Below, piece after piece: positions 1 to 8,800 of a stretch of DNA of 64,000 nucleotides; position 1 is the first letter of the stretch, and every line of letters begins with the position of its first letter. The stretch spans positions 4,458,001-4,522,000 of the forward strand of contig NZ_CP109811.1 of the NCBI RefSeq assembly GCF_014856545.2. Direction: 5' to 3'. Both the position numbers and the translations under genes were made by a program. This DNA is from Mesobacillus jeotgali (GTDB taxonomy: Bacteria; Bacillota; Bacilli; Bacillales; Cytobacillaceae). The notes beneath the pieces were generated by a model that was given only the letters and a program-made list of their open reading frames with translations, was not told where the DNA came from and searched no databases.

Positions 1-518
1 TTATAGAAACTGCTTTGCTGGAACAGATTTTCCTAGAAAACTTCAAAAAAGGGAATATTGATAAAAAAAATAATAGCAAATGCCAATGGGCATTTGCTAT
101 TATTTTTCGAAACATTATTATGTTAGTTCATTCAACCAGAGTACATACCTAATAGTTTATTTAAATCTGAATGGCGAGATTACCCATATGCTCAATGGGT
201 TAATTCGTTCTTTAGACATGATAAGTAAACCACTTTTCCATCGAAATCGAAAATAGTAAGATGAGGCTCAGCCTAAACCTAATATATGTGGACCTACCGA
301 TTAGACATGAGAACCCTCCCTGTGTTGCTCCCACCAACAATATTCGGACAAATAACTTAGCAATAATATAAGAAAACAAACTACTCCATTAAAATTAAAC
401 CATCCGAAACTTCCTGGTTAATACTTCTGTCAAATAAATTTCTATAACATTTGCGGCCCGAGAACCGTCCCCATGTCTCCTTTCGGCCCCCGAAGAGACG
501 CGAGAACTGTCCATGTCT
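1..518. other. gene-poor left edge of the window
   Basis: No convincing complete gene is visible. The first 60 bases might hold the 3' end of a plus-strand gene, since they sit just before a strong hairpin terminator, but I cannot settle the frame. The rest is AT-rich and non-coding in appearance. Two copies of a short GC-rich repeat lie at the right-hand end. Confidence 0.4.
69..108. terminator. strong intrinsic terminator hairpin
   Basis: A perfect 16-bp inverted repeat (arms 69-84 and 89-104) has a 4-base loop. A T-run follows on the plus strand and an A-run precedes it, so it can terminate transcription in both directions. It probably ends a gene lying left of the window. Confidence 0.85.
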
Positions 519-520
519 CT
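459..520. repeat. two copies of a short GC-rich dispersed repeat
   Basis: The two copies, at 459-480 and 501-520, read CGAGAACCGTCCCCATGTCT and CGAGAACTGTCCATGTCT. They differ by a substitution and small deletions. The block abuts the end of the 129-aa gene of the GTPase operon. Similar gagacatggggacggttc-type repeats are, from memory, common between Bacillus genes. Confidence 0.55.
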
Positions 521-908
521 AAAGATTATTAAATGGATTTCCATCTGGATTGCTCCGTACATACCCGCCACCTGCCTCTAAAGGCCGGTTTAAGTTGGTG
601 TTGCCGTCGCCGTCCCGGTAGTAGCCTTCAACATAGGTTCCGTCTTGTCGGAAATAGCCGTCAACATGGTGGGGCTGGACGAAATGAATATTGCCTAAAT
701 CAAGGTGGAAAGGCTGAAACTTACATTTATAGGCATGTTTAAGCGGGTCTTGATAATCCAGAAATTCATTAGAGTAATCGTATCTGTCGTAATTCACTTG
801 AATCAACTCTTGATGGTTGTCGAAGTTCATTATTTCATTGCGATTCCCGAAGTCCTGGTCAAATGTATCGGCAACGGGCACTAGTTCATTATTCATCCAA
901 TCGTTCAT
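519..908 (-). CDS. 129-aa acidic protein of unknown function, last gene of the dynamin operon
   Basis: I do not recognise a characterised family. The C-terminal third holds a tyrosine/glycine-rich motif (YFRQDGTYVEGYYRDGDGN) of the DGTYV..YYR type found as a short repeat in assorted bacterial proteins. The N-terminal half is acidic and rich in Asn, Asp and Tyr. There is no signal peptide and no membrane span. Its ATG overlaps the stop of the upstream dynamin-like GTPase (ATGA-type overlap) and has an AGAAGGAG site about 10 bases upstream, so it is almost certainly co-translated with the GTPases. That coupling suggests an accessory or regulatory partner. Function cannot be inferred from sequence alone. 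Confidence 0.75.
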   Translation of the reverse strand: MNDWMNNELVPVADTFDQDFGNRNEIMNFDNHQELIQVNYDRYDYSNEFLDYQDPLKHAYKCKFQPFHLDLGNIHFVQPHHVDGYFRQDGTYVEGYYRDGDGNTNLNRPLEAGGGYVRSNPDGNPFNNL

Positions 909-2689
909 CCAACTGCAACTCCTTCTAAAATTTCATCTTTAATAAAATCATTAAATCCATTTAATTTTTCTTGGTAGGTCCGGATGCTTGCTGCCTCGTT
1001 TTGTTTGGCCTTGATTTCGCCTTTCAGGATGACTTCATAGGAACGAAGCAGTCTGGTGAATTCGTCAAAGGACTCTTCTTCTATATCCTTCATTGCCTGA
1101 TTGATATACTGTTCCAGATGATCCTCCAAGTTATCGACCAGCTGGCCAATTTGCTTATTGGAGTTGGAGATCAATTCAGGTTTGATATTTTCCAGCTGTT
1201 TTTCTGCAAGTTTCTGTGACAAGAATGGAAGACCCGCCATCCCGACAAGCGGCAGAAAGAAGGGACCGCCTAAAAGCATTACCAGAGTACTTGCTCCGCC
1301 TAATAAAACACCCGCCTTAACATTGGCATTACCAGTGTTTGCCCTCAACATAGGTACGGCATCCGTAAAGGCGAGGTCTTCTCCCTTTACCGCCTGGATG
1401 GCAACGGATTGCTTAAATGCCGAAGAAAGTCCTTTTGAAACTTCTGCTTGAGTTTTGCGCAAGAGCTCATGTATATAGTCACTGTATTGATTGGTCCATT
1501 GATTGAAATGAGATTTCACTGCAATTGGAATCTGTGCTTCCACTAGATTTTTAACGTCCGCTCCGTAAAATAGACGAATCCTGTTTTCAATGTCCTCTTT
1601 TACAATGCCGCCAAAATGCTGTACCGATTTCCGCACCATATACTTAATCTCATTCTTGCGTTCCAGTAGATAGTTCTGGAGTTGACCCTTCCAAATGTCC
1701 TGTTTCTCAAACCATTGGGTTACAGCATCCACCTGCGCAGCAAGACTCTCCACTGACTGCGATGACAGTTGCCCAGCTGTTTCAATCTCGCTGAGAACCC
1801 CCTCTGCTATAGCATGGAGCCGCCAATTGAACCGTTCCAGCTTTTCCATGCTGCGTGTTCCACTCTCGATTCTGCGGGCAATCTCCGCCTCGATTTCAGG
1901 AATTCCCGAGTACTGTAACAGTTCAGCATCTCCAGTAACTTTTCCTTCCAGAGCTTCCTTGGCGGACATGGGGAATAATGCTGGTTTTTCTCCACTGAGT
2001 GTGTTTTGGATCCTTCGTTCAACAAAATCAATGGTTTCATCTAACTCTTCTTCATCGATACGATCCATGAAGTTAGCTGCGAAGAGGATTTTGTCCAGCC
2101 CATTTTTCAGAAGAAACTCCTGGATGAACGTCACTTCTGTCTGCTTCATTGCAGCGGTGATCGAAGTCATAAAAATGACAACATCCGCCCTCGGCAGAAA
2201 TTGGAACGTTACATCGGAGCGCTGCTGGTTCAGGTCATTCACCCCCGGCGTGTCAATCAGGACCACTCGATCCTTTAGCAGCGGAGCAGTCATAAAGAGC
2301 TTCAAGTATTTGATGTCATCGACGTTAAAATCCGCTGAGGCCGTATATTGGTCAAGCTGCTCCTTGGAAAGAGTCCTCATTTCCACTTGTCCATCATTCT
2401 TCAGGATTTGAAGCGCTGGCTTCTCAGAATGGAAGACAGCGTTAATGGTGGCAGTGGTTGGTGTCACATCTCTAGGCATGATATCCTGACCAAGCAAAGC
2501 ATTAACAAATGTCGACTTGCCATGTTTAAATTCTCCAACAACCATGACTGTATAATAATCTTGGGCCAAGTCTTCTTCCAGCTCAAGCAGCATCTTCATC
2601 TGTGAACTTTCTGGTATGTTTTCGACAAGCGACTCTCTTAGAGCAGCAGCTTTCTTTTGGATTATCTCTTTCTTCTCTGTATAACTCAT
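905..2689 (-). CDS. dynamin-family GTPase (594 aa) with hydrophobic membrane paddle
   Basis: This is a bacterial dynamin-like protein. The GTPase domain has a P-loop GEFKHGKST at about residues 52-60, a G2 threonine in TPTTA, G3 DTPG at 146-149 and a divergent G4 around NFMD at 206-209. A long helical stalk with coiled-coil character follows. At about 459-490 a Gly/Leu/Phe-rich hydrophobic stretch resembles the membrane-inserting paddle of bacterial dynamins. Family members bind lipid and remodel or fuse membranes in a GTP-dependent way. Its start overlaps the stop of the upstream GTPase, and its stop overlaps the start of the 129-aa gene. It is the third GTPase of the operon. Dynamins often work as heteromers, so a complex with its neighbours is likely, but that is inference. 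Confidence 0.9.
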   Translation of the reverse strand: MSYTEKKEIIQKKAAALRESLVENIPESSQMKMLLELEEDLAQDYYTVMVVGEFKHGKSTFVNALLGQDIMPRDVTPTTATINAVFHSEKPALQILKNDGQVEMRTLSKEQLDQYTASADFNVDDIKYLKLFMTAPLLKDRVVLIDTPGVNDLNQQRSDVTFQFLPRADVVIFMTSITAAMKQTEVTFIQEFLLKNGLDKILFAANFMDRIDEEELDETIDFVERRIQNTLSGEKPALFPMSAKEALEGKVTGDAELLQYSGIPEIEAEIARRIESGTRSMEKLERFNWRLHAIAEGVLSEIETAGQLSSQSVESLAAQVDAVTQWFEKQDIWKGQLQNYLLERKNEIKYMVRKSVQHFGGIVKEDIENRIRLFYGADVKNLVEAQIPIAVKSHFNQWTNQYSDYIHELLRKTQAEVSKGLSSAFKQSVAIQAVKGEDLAFTDAVPMLRANTGNANVKAGVLLGGASTLVMLLGGPFFLPLVGMAGLPFLSQKLAEKQLENIKPELISNSNKQIGQLVDNLEDHLEQYINQAMKDIEEESFDEFTRLLRSYEVILKGEIKAKQNEAASIRTYQEKLNGFNDFIKDEILEGVAVG

Positions 2690-4632
2690 CTCTTCACACC
2701 CACCTTTTGCTTCATGGGATTCATTAAGTCCTTATTCAGGATTGACAGGTCGTGCTGAATTTTTTTCAGTGCATTCGAACGGCGGTTAAGCTGTTCAATC
2801 TTGATTTCAATTTCTTTTTCCTCAAGCATTGTATTCTCCAGTAGCTGGTTTAGCTGTTTCTCTACCTGCAGGACGTTATCATTGACGATCTCTTCGTATT
2901 GCTTGGTGATGGCCTTGACCATTCCATCCCATTCATTTTTCAAACTTAGCTTTCGCTGTGCTTCCGTAGTTTCGAACTGAGAGACGAGCTTCCGGCGAAA
3001 TTTCGTCTTTTCGTCTTCACCAGTCAACCAGGACCATCCTGCCCTGACAAGGAAGGAAGCCACTCCTATCACAGCAGTAGCTACATAGCCGGCCCCTATC
3101 GCTACTTTTCCGATAAAGCTGTTGCTTCTGCCCCACGCGCTGTCCAATTCTTCAAAAATGTCATCAAAAATAGAATGCTCATATTCTTTTTCATATGGGA
3201 CAACTGAATGTGTTAAATGATGGTCTGTATGGTAAGAACCTATATTTTGCAATTCTCCCTCTAGTTTAAACCACTCATTATTCAACTGGCGGCTCATATC
3301 ATCAATGACACGCTTTGCTGTATCTGTCATTTTTTCTTTCTTTTTCTCATGTAAGTCACGTTCTAACGGAGCAATAGCTCCCTCTACCGCACTGCTGATG
3401 TCATTGACACTGAGATGGCGGTTTCGATCAAAGGTATCCAAACCCTTATTGGAGATTTTACCAAGCTGACCATCATACCATCTGGCCATCTTCGATTCTT
3501 CTTTGTCTAGCTCGATGACGATTTTCTTTAGCGACTCTTTCCCTGCCCGGCGAACAAGATCCAGGCGCGGCCGAAAAGCAGCCACCTTTTCCTGAAGTCC
3601 CTCTTTTTGCTGATGCAGGGTATTGAATTCAAAATCAATTTGTTTTGCCATAACTTCCGTAATCAGCTTATCCATCTTTTGCAGTGGTTTCCGAAGCTTC
3701 ACTGCACCTCTGTCAAATTGAAGGAAATCAGCAAGTGCAGATTCCAGATCAGGATATCCTGACTCCTCCAGAGGCTTGACCTTGACTGCCTTTCCGCGTC
3801 TGCCTTTTAGCTCTTCACCTGCTGCGTGACGGCGCGTATTCAAAGCGTCGATCGCGGACACCATGAAAATTTTAGGATCATGCAAGATTGTCTTGAGATT
3901 TTTATAGGCGTACTGGTAAACCTTTTCGATTTCCTGCTTATTTTCCAACAGGTCCTTTTGATTTACCACAATGAAAATCTTCTGTATATCGCTTGCCAGG
4001 ATTCTGTCCTTAAGGAAACTAATCTCTGATTCTGATAAAATCTTGATTGCCGAAAGGAGCAATATTGCTGCATCAGACCGTGGGATAATGCTGTTGGTCA
4101 GCTGTTCACGAGCAGGGTCTAGATCATTTGTCCCTGGTGTATCGATGATTCTCACTCCGTCCTTACAAAAGGTCAATGGATGTCCAAGTTCTGCGAACTC
4201 GATGGTTTGAAATAGCTCAACCTGCCGCTCATATTCCTGTTCTGACAGAAGATCTCCCGGGATCGGCTCTTTCGGTGCCACCAGCTTCTTAAAAAATTCC
4301 TCTGAAACTTCTTTAACACCCTTCTTCCTAAAGTGAAGCTTGATGAATGGCTCCTTGCTATAAGAAATTACATTCAGCAGCGTTGTCGTCGGGCGGGCCG
4401 ATGACGGGAGGATTTTTTTTCCTAGAAGAGCATTGATGAAAGTCGATTTGCCCCGGGAAAACTCCCCCACCACCACGATTTGGAATTGTTCTTCCATGAC
4501 CTGCCTTTTCGCTTCTGACAGCTTTTTCAGGTCCGACTGGTTTCCCAGATCCTGCAGCACGACATAAAGTTTATTCAGTTGTTCGATTAACTGCTTCTTT
4601 TTGCCTGTATAAAAATCTAGTGAAAAACTCAC
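2686..4632 (-). CDS. dynamin-family GTPase (648 aa) with transmembrane-like paddle
   Basis: The GTPase domain shows P-loop GEFSRGKST at about 56-64, G2 ARPTTT, G3 DTPGTND at 164-170 and a canonical-looking G4 NQKD at 224-227. The stalk is helical and rich in Lys/Glu heptads (about 320-460). Residues about 506-533 form a long hydrophobic segment (IGKVAIGAGYVATAVIGVAS and beyond) that should insert in the membrane. A second helical arm follows to the C-terminus, the usual order for bacterial dynamins. The start is GTG with an AGGAG site about 9 bases upstream. It lies 12 bases after the large GTPase and overlaps the next one. It differs clearly in sequence from both neighbours, so this is not a recent triplication. 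Confidence 0.9.
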   Translation of the reverse strand: MSFSLDFYTGKKKQLIEQLNKLYVVLQDLGNQSDLKKLSEAKRQVMEEQFQIVVVGEFSRGKSTFINALLGKKILPSSARPTTTLLNVISYSKEPFIKLHFRKKGVKEVSEEFFKKLVAPKEPIPGDLLSEQEYERQVELFQTIEFAELGHPLTFCKDGVRIIDTPGTNDLDPAREQLTNSIIPRSDAAILLLSAIKILSESEISFLKDRILASDIQKIFIVVNQKDLLENKQEIEKVYQYAYKNLKTILHDPKIFMVSAIDALNTRRHAAGEELKGRRGKAVKVKPLEESGYPDLESALADFLQFDRGAVKLRKPLQKMDKLITEVMAKQIDFEFNTLHQQKEGLQEKVAAFRPRLDLVRRAGKESLKKIVIELDKEESKMARWYDGQLGKISNKGLDTFDRNRHLSVNDISSAVEGAIAPLERDLHEKKKEKMTDTAKRVIDDMSRQLNNEWFKLEGELQNIGSYHTDHHLTHSVVPYEKEYEHSIFDDIFEELDSAWGRSNSFIGKVAIGAGYVATAVIGVASFLVRAGWSWLTGEDEKTKFRRKLVSQFETTEAQRKLSLKNEWDGMVKAITKQYEEIVNDNVLQVEKQLNQLLENTMLEEKEIEIKIEQLNRRSNALKKIQHDLSILNKDLMNPMKQKVGVKR

Positions 4633-4644
4633 GAAGCGCCACTC

Positions 4645-7600
4645 CTAGTTCTCAATTTCTTCAATAATCGTAATCTCTGGTTCCCCTGATACATACATGT
4701 CACTTTCAAGAGTCACCCTAACTTTATACTGTGCCCGCAATTTCTTAATGTCCCCTGTTCCGTCCTGATAAGCGTACTGATCTTCTATATACGCTGACAC
4801 AAGATAATGATTTTCATCCTGCTGGTTGATGGAATCCACTGTAAATTCAATATTGGTCATCATCATGTTTTTACTGTTGGCTCTTTCAATATAGGCCTTG
4901 GCACTCTCATACCCCGCATCACCCACATTATAATAGGCTTCGACATAGCTAAAACCTGCTCCATTGAAGGCCTCCCGGAAATCAGAATAGTAGTTTCTGA
5001 TAAATTGGTCTACTGCATAAGTGTCTACTAAATGAGCTGTTGGCACCGTCACTTTTGTCTTGTTTGTTTTGCCAATTATGATTTCCTGGATGGCAGGACC
5101 GGCCTCTTGATGCAGCTTGAGGATGTAATCTTTCGTGCGGTCATAACTCCATTTGTTGCCTTTTTCATCAGTAAAAATGAAAATCTCTTGCGTAGTCGCT
5201 TTATACTGGTTTGTTCCCAATTGCTCAATTCCGTTAACTTCTACACTCTTTTCTTCAAAAGAATAGCCCTTCCCTGCTACCTTCGCGACATATTCCGTCA
5301 GCTCATCATAAGCCATGCTTCCTGGCTCTAGGTATGAAAGAATGTAGCTTGAATCACCTGTATTCAACGCTTCCATATAGGCATAGCGGAAATCAGCCAC
5401 AAACTGCTCGAGCTCACCCTCTGCCACCGGGATGTCCACTTCTGTTTCAGCGCTAAGCGTGTAAGAAAACCCTGAGGTTATCAGTTCGTCATCATAACCA
5501 TTTGGGTAAGTCTGTATGAGGTATTCTGTTTCATATTGTTTTTCGAAACCGCCTATAAGGTATTTTTCAATAACAGCAGCCTTCATTTGATTACCTGATA
5601 GATAATCAATGCCGGCAACCTCCAGGCTGACTACCTCCCCACCCTGAATTTCCTCTGAATAGGGGGAGAAATCATACCAGCCACTATCACTGAACCACTG
5701 GCTTTGATAATTGGAGGTAACTACCATCTGCTCAATCATCGAATTTAGAAATGAAGATATCTCTATTTGTCCAAACTTCTCTTCCAGAAGCCGCTTATCT
5801 TCCTCGCTATCAATCACTTCAGTATCTTCGTAACCCTCTTCATAGCTGTCGGCATAGTTATCTTCCGCATCCATCTCCTCATCGTACGAGTCATTTTCCC
5901 CATAGACAGGAGACCCTTTATCATAATCCAAGGAAATCATCCCTATAAGCGGCAAAGCAATGATGGCAGCTACCGCAGACCGCTTTAGCCACTTATTCCT
6001 GCTAGCGATAATTTGATGGATTTCCTCCTGTACCTCATGTTTCAATTCTGCTGGCACCTGCAGCAATTCTGAGGAGCTCATTTCTGGAGGCAGGAGGATT
6101 GGAAGTGACAATTTGAAATTTCGCTCTTGATCCTTTGTGTACGTTTTGTACTGATCCCATTGCAGGAAAAACTCTTCAGTTGGGAGTTCTTCACTCATAG
6201 TTTCAAAATGATTAAGGATGAATGCTGCTTCTTCGTATGGAAGGTTATTTTCAGACATTTGCCCCGCAATGTGTAACGGATTAGCTACCCCCTCGACAAA
6301 AGCTTTCAGCCATTTCAATAATTGCCGAACTTTCCCAATATCCTCTTTATAGAGTTTGGCATACGATTTATTGGCACTTTCAAGCTGGGTATTCCAATCC
6401 TTAAGTAGACGATTCTGTTTATTCACACAAGGGCTAATATCTTCCGTTGCCAACTTGCTGATTTTTTGCTCATACCACTTCAATTTCGCTACTATGCTGT
6501 TGTACTGATCAGTGAGTTGTTTACGTCTTCCTGCCATTTTTGCACGATCCAAATTAAATTTCTCCATTATTCTCTCGTGCTTCTCTAACTTCTTCTTCTT
6601 AAAGAGGGGGCCATCAACCTTCAAATGATTCCACTGATTGACCAGCAAGTCCCGATCATGATTTAATTCAATCAAATCGTCATGAAATTTTTGACGCGCG
6701 TCATTAAATAACTGATATTGCGGCTGAAGCTCAATTTCCCATATCGGCTGAGGGTTCTTTTTCACATTATTTTTTCTTTCAACACGTTCCTTATAGAATT
6801 GCAGAAATCCTTGAAGAAAATCGTCCACATTTTCAACCGAATACATTTTCCGATCGAGGAAAGTATTCCACTGGTCCACAACCCTTTCTGTCTCTTTCGT
6901 GCTGCTGTCCAGTTTCTCTTTTATTGAATGTAAGGCCGGAAAGTCTTTTGACATAAAATCAGGTACTTCCTGGCTCATCAAAGAAAGAGGAAGTCCAAGT
7001 TTTTCTATAAGCAGCAGCTTATCCAGTTGTTCAAGAAGCGGTTTGACCCTTTGAAATGTGCGCTCAAGTTTCTTCTCTTTCTGTTCCGCAAAACTGCTGA
7101 ATAAATGATCGACTTCACCCCAGTTGCTCCATTCCATTAATTCAGAATTCTTTTCAAGCTTCCCTTTCAACGCTTCTTTCGCCGAAACGGCTATGAGCTT
7201 GTTGATTACAGGGGAAAGTCTACGAACTTGAAAATCAAGAAAATCCTCTAGTTCATCGTCATCAGAGTAATCCATTTCATCAATTCGATTGACAATTCCA
7301 ATTGGATTGATTCCCAACTCGATGAACTTTTTAATCCATTCTACATCCGTACTGGTGCCAACATTAAGATAGTGGAACAGCCAGATGGCTATGTCAGTAC
7401 GTTTTAAGAATCTTTCTGTCGCCTGTGTATGATTTTTGTTGTTCGCATTCAACCCTGGTGTATCGATGATGGTGAATGATTGGAGAAATTTGATAGGGAG
7501 CTGAAGCTCTACATGAGAAAGCTTATGACGAATTTTTTTCAGCTTTCCGTCACGCTCCGCCGTTAGCTGCTCCAGCCAGGCATCATCATAGACCTTTTCC

Positions 7601-7890
7601 TCACCATTAAGGAAATGAGCAATCACCTTCCTTTTTTGACCATATGTAAGCTTGGTTACCATTGCTGTTTCCGGAGTTACATCAGAGGAAAGTACCTTTT
7701 GCCCCAAAAGCGCATTGATGAAAGTCGATTTCCCTGCGTTAAACTCACCTGCCACCATAACAGTCATTTCATCATTGATATCCTTACGGAGCTCCTTAAG
7801 CTGCTCCATAATAGACTCATACCGACTTCCTCCCTCACTGAGTCCAATCCAGCGATCAAGCCCCTTCTTTAAATGCTCGTTCCATTCCAA
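4645..7890 (-). CDS. membrane-anchored dynamin GTPase fused to extracytoplasmic TcaA-like repeats
   Basis: This first GTPase of the operon has an unusual architecture. Numbering from the TTG at 7890: P-loop GEFNAGKST at 48-56, G3 DTPGLN at 143-148, G4 NRID at 201-204, then a long helical stalk to about 630. A single membrane span lies at about 638-654 with Lys/Arg before it (inside) and an Asp/Glu/Tyr-rich stretch after it (outside, about 655-705). Beyond it come roughly 380 extracytoplasmic residues with two similar repeats (about 828-932 and 962-1072, each opening with an F..(D/Y)FR.A/Y pattern). I read these as NTF2-like folds of the TcaA/YvbJ type. I chose the TTG at 7890 because GAGGGGG lies 8 bases upstream. 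The ATG at 7959 (1104 aa) has no ribosome binding site. Confidence 0.82.
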   Translation of the reverse strand: MEWNEHLKKGLDRWIGLSEGGSRYESIMEQLKELRKDINDEMTVMVAGEFNAGKSTFINALLGQKVLSSDVTPETAMVTKLTYGQKRKVIAHFLNGEEKVYDDAWLEQLTAERDGKLKKIRHKLSHVELQLPIKFLQSFTIIDTPGLNANNKNHTQATERFLKRTDIAIWLFHYLNVGTSTDVEWIKKFIELGINPIGIVNRIDEMDYSDDDELEDFLDFQVRRLSPVINKLIAVSAKEALKGKLEKNSELMEWSNWGEVDHLFSSFAEQKEKKLERTFQRVKPLLEQLDKLLLIEKLGLPLSLMSQEVPDFMSKDFPALHSIKEKLDSSTKETERVVDQWNTFLDRKMYSVENVDDFLQGFLQFYKERVERKNNVKKNPQPIWEIELQPQYQLFNDARQKFHDDLIELNHDRDLLVNQWNHLKVDGPLFKKKKLEKHERIMEKFNLDRAKMAGRRKQLTDQYNSIVAKLKWYEQKISKLATEDISPCVNKQNRLLKDWNTQLESANKSYAKLYKEDIGKVRQLLKWLKAFVEGVANPLHIAGQMSENNLPYEEAAFILNHFETMSEELPTEEFFLQWDQYKTYTKDQERNFKLSLPILLPPEMSSSELLQVPAELKHEVQEEIHQIIASRNKWLKRSAVAAIIALPLIGMISLDYDKGSPVYGENDSYDEEMDAEDNYADSYEEGYEDTEVIDSEEDKRLLEEKFGQIEISSFLNSMIEQMVVTSNYQSQWFSDSGWYDFSPYSEEIQGGEVVSLEVAGIDYLSGNQMKAAVIEKYLIGGFEKQYETEYLIQTYPNGYDDELITSGFSYTLSAETEVDIPVAEGELEQFVADFRYAYMEALNTGDSSYILSYLEPGSMAYDELTEYVAKVAGKGYSFEEKSVEVNGIEQLGTNQYKATTQEIFIFTDEKGNKWSYDRTKDYILKLHQEAGPAIQEIIIGKTNKTKVTVPTAHLVDTYAVDQFIRNYYSDFREAFNGAGFSYVEAYYNVGDAGYESAKAYIERANSKNMMMTNIEFTVDSINQQDENHYLVSAYIEDQYAYQDGTGDIKKLRAQYKVRVTLESDMYVSGEPEITIIEEIEN

Positions 7891-7997
7891 ACTGTTTTCC
7901 CCCTCTGGAATATAGGAATGTTCTAGTGTTCCAGTTGGCACGCAAGAATCATTCTCCATTCAGGCTATAGCCCATACAATTAACAATTTATGTAAAA

Positions 7998-8321
7998 TTA
8001 TATTTCAAATGTATGTTGATGTTTTAGACGTTTTTCTTGAATACTGTCTAACATGTTCAAAAAAGAAACATAAGGTAGAAATCCCCATGCTTCCACTTCC
8101 TGTCCTATATCAGGCTGTTTCAGATTGTCTATGTTGATGACTCTTTTACAAATCTCATAGCCTTCGTCAATATGGGAGTTACCGAGTGATATCCTGGCTC
8201 CGAAGCTTATATCGGCAGAAGCATACTGTTCTACATTGGCATAAACTTCGCCACTAATTTGATCACAATTCTCGTACGAGCCTTTTATCAAAAGGACGGC
8301 AATAGCCTCTTTGGTGATCAA
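7998..8321 (-). CDS. 107-aa protein of unknown function upstream of the dynamin operon
   Basis: The product is a small soluble protein with no motif I recognise. There is no signal peptide or membrane span. The best start is a TTG at 8321 with GGAAAG directly upstream, which is poor spacing. An ATG a few bases further out (ATGCTGTTGGAAAG) would read into a stop, so the 5' end may be damaged by a small indel. It runs in the same direction as the GTPase genes and ends about 100 bases before the chosen start of the first, so it could be a leader gene of that operon. To its right lies decayed sequence, which makes loss of its own 5' part plausible. Confidence 0.5.
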   Translation of the reverse strand: MITKEAIAVLLIKGSYENCDQISGEVYANVEQYASADISFGARISLGNSHIDEGYEICKRVINIDNLKQPDIGQEVEAWGFLPYVSFLNMLDSIQEKRLKHQHTFEI

Positions 8322-8509
8322 CTTTCCAACAGCATACTATGAAGTTGGGATAATCCTCAGATTTAGAATTAGGCTGAAAGTCTTATCTAGCTATACCTAT
8401 TATCGGCTATTTCCCTATTTATTAAATAGTTTTTCACATTAATAGAGTAGAATCTCCAGGGGAATTATCAGCATCTACTTAATGGGGGCACGTCACTGTC
8501 CCTCTGTCA

Positions 8510-8680
8510 CCGATACTGAAATGGTCGAAGAAGCCTCGGGGTTATGAAATACCTCGCTCAAGAAGGCATGACGATGGTCGGTTGTGATTTATAAAATGGG
8601 AATCTACCGTGAAGCCAGCAACCTTGTCATCTTCATGGGCGGTGGATAGATCGTTGAAGAGTATGATATCTCCATCCATC
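8510..8680 (+). pseudogene. decayed fragment of a polar amino-acid ABC transporter ATPase (GlnQ type)
   Basis: Two frames read in succession give VMKYLAQEGMTMV (around 8541-8580), then MG.YREASNLVIFMGGG, stop, IVEEYD (around 8596-8665). This is the D-loop/H-loop end of GlnQ-type ATPases (family pattern: VMK.LA.EGMTMVVVTHEMGFAREV..RVIFMDGG.I.E). The switch histidine region (VTHEMG) is degenerate (VVIYKMG), a frameshift lies near 8580 and a TAG interrupts the last segment. Only some 50 codons remain. I infer a relic, not a gene. Confidence 0.65.
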
Positions 8681-8699
8681 AAAAGGTATAGTTCGATTC

Positions 8700-8800
8700 A
8701 AGATATTTATCAGAATGAATTTGCTAGAGGCTATGGAGATGGAACATTCAGATCGAACTTACCATTGACTCGGGACAATTTTTGCCCTGACTTTTCACAA
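8700..8800 (+). pseudogene. decayed S-layer homology (SLH) domain fragment
   Basis: Translation around 8716-8780 gives FARGYGDGTFRSNLPLTRDNF, which carries the G(Y)GDGTFRPN.P(I/L)TR.(E/N)F core of an SLH repeat. No start codon, signal peptide or second repeat accompanies it, and the frame soon loses SLH character. It directly follows the GlnQ relic in the same orientation, so two unrelated relics are joined here. Confidence 0.65.

Noticed and set aside
1695..2411. A 238-codon open frame opposite the dynamin gene
   Set aside because: It lies antisense within a well-supported GTPase gene, is Ser-rich as expected for a shadow frame and has no ribosome binding site.
1..8321. Dynamin operon as remnants of a single triplicated gene
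   Set aside because: The three GTPases share motifs only, differ in length and membrane attachment, and all have intact nucleotide-binding motifs. They are divergent paralogues or orthologues of distinct families, not a recent tandem array.
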